Source of the DNA: Pelagibacteraceae bacterium AG-349-E10
GTDB taxonomy: Bacteria > Pseudomonadota > Alphaproteobacteria > HIMB59
Reading direction: 5' to 3'
DNA length: 64,000 nucleotides
NCBI GenBank assembly: GCA_003281065.1
Contig: QCDA01000002.1
Location: 1 to 64,000, forward strand
The notes below the pieces were generated by a model. It did no database searches. It had not been told where the DNA came from and was given only the letters and a program-made list of their open reading frames with translations. This document shows, piece by piece, positions 62,985-64,000 of the stretch. The first letter of the stretch is position 1. Every line of letters starts with the position of its first letter. A program made the position numbers and the translations under genes.

Positions 62985-64000
62985 CTAAAGATCATTGAAA
63001 GATTTAACATAAGTCTCAGATTTTAAAAGTTTTTTTAATTTCTTAATTATCAAATCGGAGGGATCATTTTTATATAAATTTTTAACGGGTATTAATTTAG
63101 ATTTATCTTCGTAAATTTTTTTAATACTTTTGATTATTTTTTTTGAGTTTGGTGGGCAATTAATGATAGAATTATGCATTATTCTACCATTTTGTCTTGA
63201 GCCTATATTTATTGTAGGCTTTCCAAATAAAGGCACCTCAGTTACACCACTTGATGAATTACCTAAAACACAATCTGAAATTTTGATCAATGAATAGTAA
63301 AATTCTTGACCAAAAGATTTAACAAATATTGCATTATTATTAAATAATATGAATTTTTTTATTTTTTTTAAAATTATATCATTTCCTTTATCCATATTTG
63401 GTGAAGTAAATACATATTGAATATTTTTAAAATGATTTAAGGCTTTAAGCACCTCGTTAAACTCTTCTGCTTTATAATTCTTAACTAATGTCATTGGATG
63501 ATAAGTAATTAAAATTATTTTATTTATTAGTTTTATATTTAATTTTTTTTCGATTTGAAGCCTATTAAGAAGCTTAGTTTTTTTTAAATTTTCACTCGCT
63601 AAATTGCCTGTAATAAAAACCCTTTTTTTTTCCTCACCTAATTGTAGTACTCTCTTGTAATACTCTTTATTTGAGACAAAATGGTAATATGAGAGTTTAG
63701 TTATTGCATGCCTAAAACAATCATCTTTTGAACCAGTAGTAACTTCACCACCGCTAATGTGAGCTATTGGTATATTACATATAAAAGCTGCAGCCACTAC
63801 TAAAAAAGTTTCTACCCTGTCACCTAGCACTAAAATAGACTTAGGTTTTATTTTATTTAAAACTTTATTTATGTTATTTAAAAATTTTGAATTTAGTAAA
63901 TTTTTTGAGTCTAGATTATTTGGAAAACTGATTAAATTATATTTAAACTTATCTTTTTGAATTTCAGAAATAGTATTTCCATATTTATCTTTATTATGAG
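62985..64000 (-). CDS. UDP-GlcNAc 2-epimerase (hydrolysing), NeuC/LegG-like, 5' end cut off
   Basis: The open frame runs from the stop at 62985 without interruption to the right edge; about 337 residues are visible, of perhaps 380. An internal GTG at 63830 is not the start. Seen: KYGNTISEIQ near the visible N terminus, KPKSILVLGDRVE, AHISGGEVTTGSKDD, LITYHPMTLV, LGNSSSGVTEVPLFGKPTINIG and the late KIYEDKSK. The enzyme removes UDP and epimerises C2, a step to sialic or legionaminic acids. Confidence 0.93.
   Translation of the reverse strand, partial: HNKDKYGNTISEIQKDKFKYNLISFPNNLDSKNLLNSKFLNNINKVLNKIKPKSILVLGDRVETFLVVAAAFICNIPIAHISGGEVTTGSKDDCFRHAITKLSYYHFVSNKEYYKRVLQLGEEKKRVFITGNLASENLKKTKLLNRLQIEKKLNIKLINKIILITYHPMTLVKNYKAEEFNEVLKALNHFKNIQYVFTSPNMDKGNDIILKKIKKFILFNNNAIFVKSFGQEFYYSLIKISDCVLGNSSSGVTEVPLFGKPTINIGSRQNGRIMHNSIINCPPNSKKIIKSIKKIYEDKSKLIPVKNLYKNDPSDLIIKKLKKLLKSETYVKSFNDL

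Noticed and set aside
28515..64000. CRISPR or tandem repeats suggested by many A/T runs
   Set aside because: No repeated unit with regular spacing was seen; the runs reflect Lys, Asn, Ile and Phe codons in low-GC genes.

Overview
The window reads as chromosomal DNA of an AT-rich marine-type alphaproteobacterium, possibly near Pelagibacterales or HIMB59; the order cannot be fixed from these genes alone. The alphaproteobacterial signals are a C4-pathway 5-aminolevulinate synthase (hemA), an aapJQMP-type general amino-acid ABC transporter, very short intergenic gaps and many 4-nt ATGA overlaps. No tRNA, rRNA, insertion sequence, phage gene or CRISPR array is visible, and no gap between genes exceeds 300 bases.

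Positions 1-28510 are mostly housekeeping. On the minus strand lie trhO (cut by the left edge), hemA, a luciferase-like monooxygenase and an SDR. Divergent from them is a tight plus-strand haem operon, hemC-hemB-hemE-hemH-hemF-hemJ, followed by a MATE exporter. The hemC protein carries an extra C-terminal region of about 190 residues, and no separate hemD is seen. Next come small membrane proteins, two LysE-type exporters, a TauE/SafE permease, a haem-dependent N-demethylase-like protein, an M19 dipeptidase, several small proteins, aapJQMP, ugd, fhs, apaG, trkH, argF and an MscS channel.

Positions 28515-64000 form one 35-kb surface-polysaccharide locus, visibly richer in A/T homopolymers. It is almost entirely on the minus strand and runs off the right edge. 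Reading 5' to 3' on the minus strand it holds: (1) a legionaminate-type nonulosonate module (2-epimerase, CBS-nucleotidyltransferase, oxidoreductase, CMP-sugar synthetase, SDR); (2) a HisF/HisH/N-acetyl-sugar amidotransferase amidation module; (3) a sulfotransferase-like gene and a PFTS-type polysaccharide gene; (4) an unusual cassette with a cytidylyltransferase-cupin fusion, a class III aminotransferase, an SDR, a divergent sugar-phosphate cyclase (AroB superfamily), a Gfo/Idh/MocA oxidoreductase and a D-2-hydroxyacid dehydrogenase; (5) methyltransferases and two unknown, perhaps paralogous, proteins; (6) a CDP-6-deoxyhexose pathway (rfbG, RmlC-like cupin, rfbF, reductase); (7) glycosyltransferases, a GDP-mannose 3,5-epimerase-like enzyme and a DegT aminotransferase; (8) a PglC-like initiating transferase, a WbpM/PglF-like dehydratase and an O-antigen ligase or polymerase.

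Together these genes suggest a lipid-linked glycan begun on a 6-deoxy-HexNAc phosphate and decorated with an (acetamidino-)nonulosonate, a CDP-derived 6-deoxyhexose, methyl and possibly sulfate groups. It may also carry a CMP-activated cyclitol-like unit, which is the most novel candidate here. No Wzx flippase or Wzz regulator lies within the locus.
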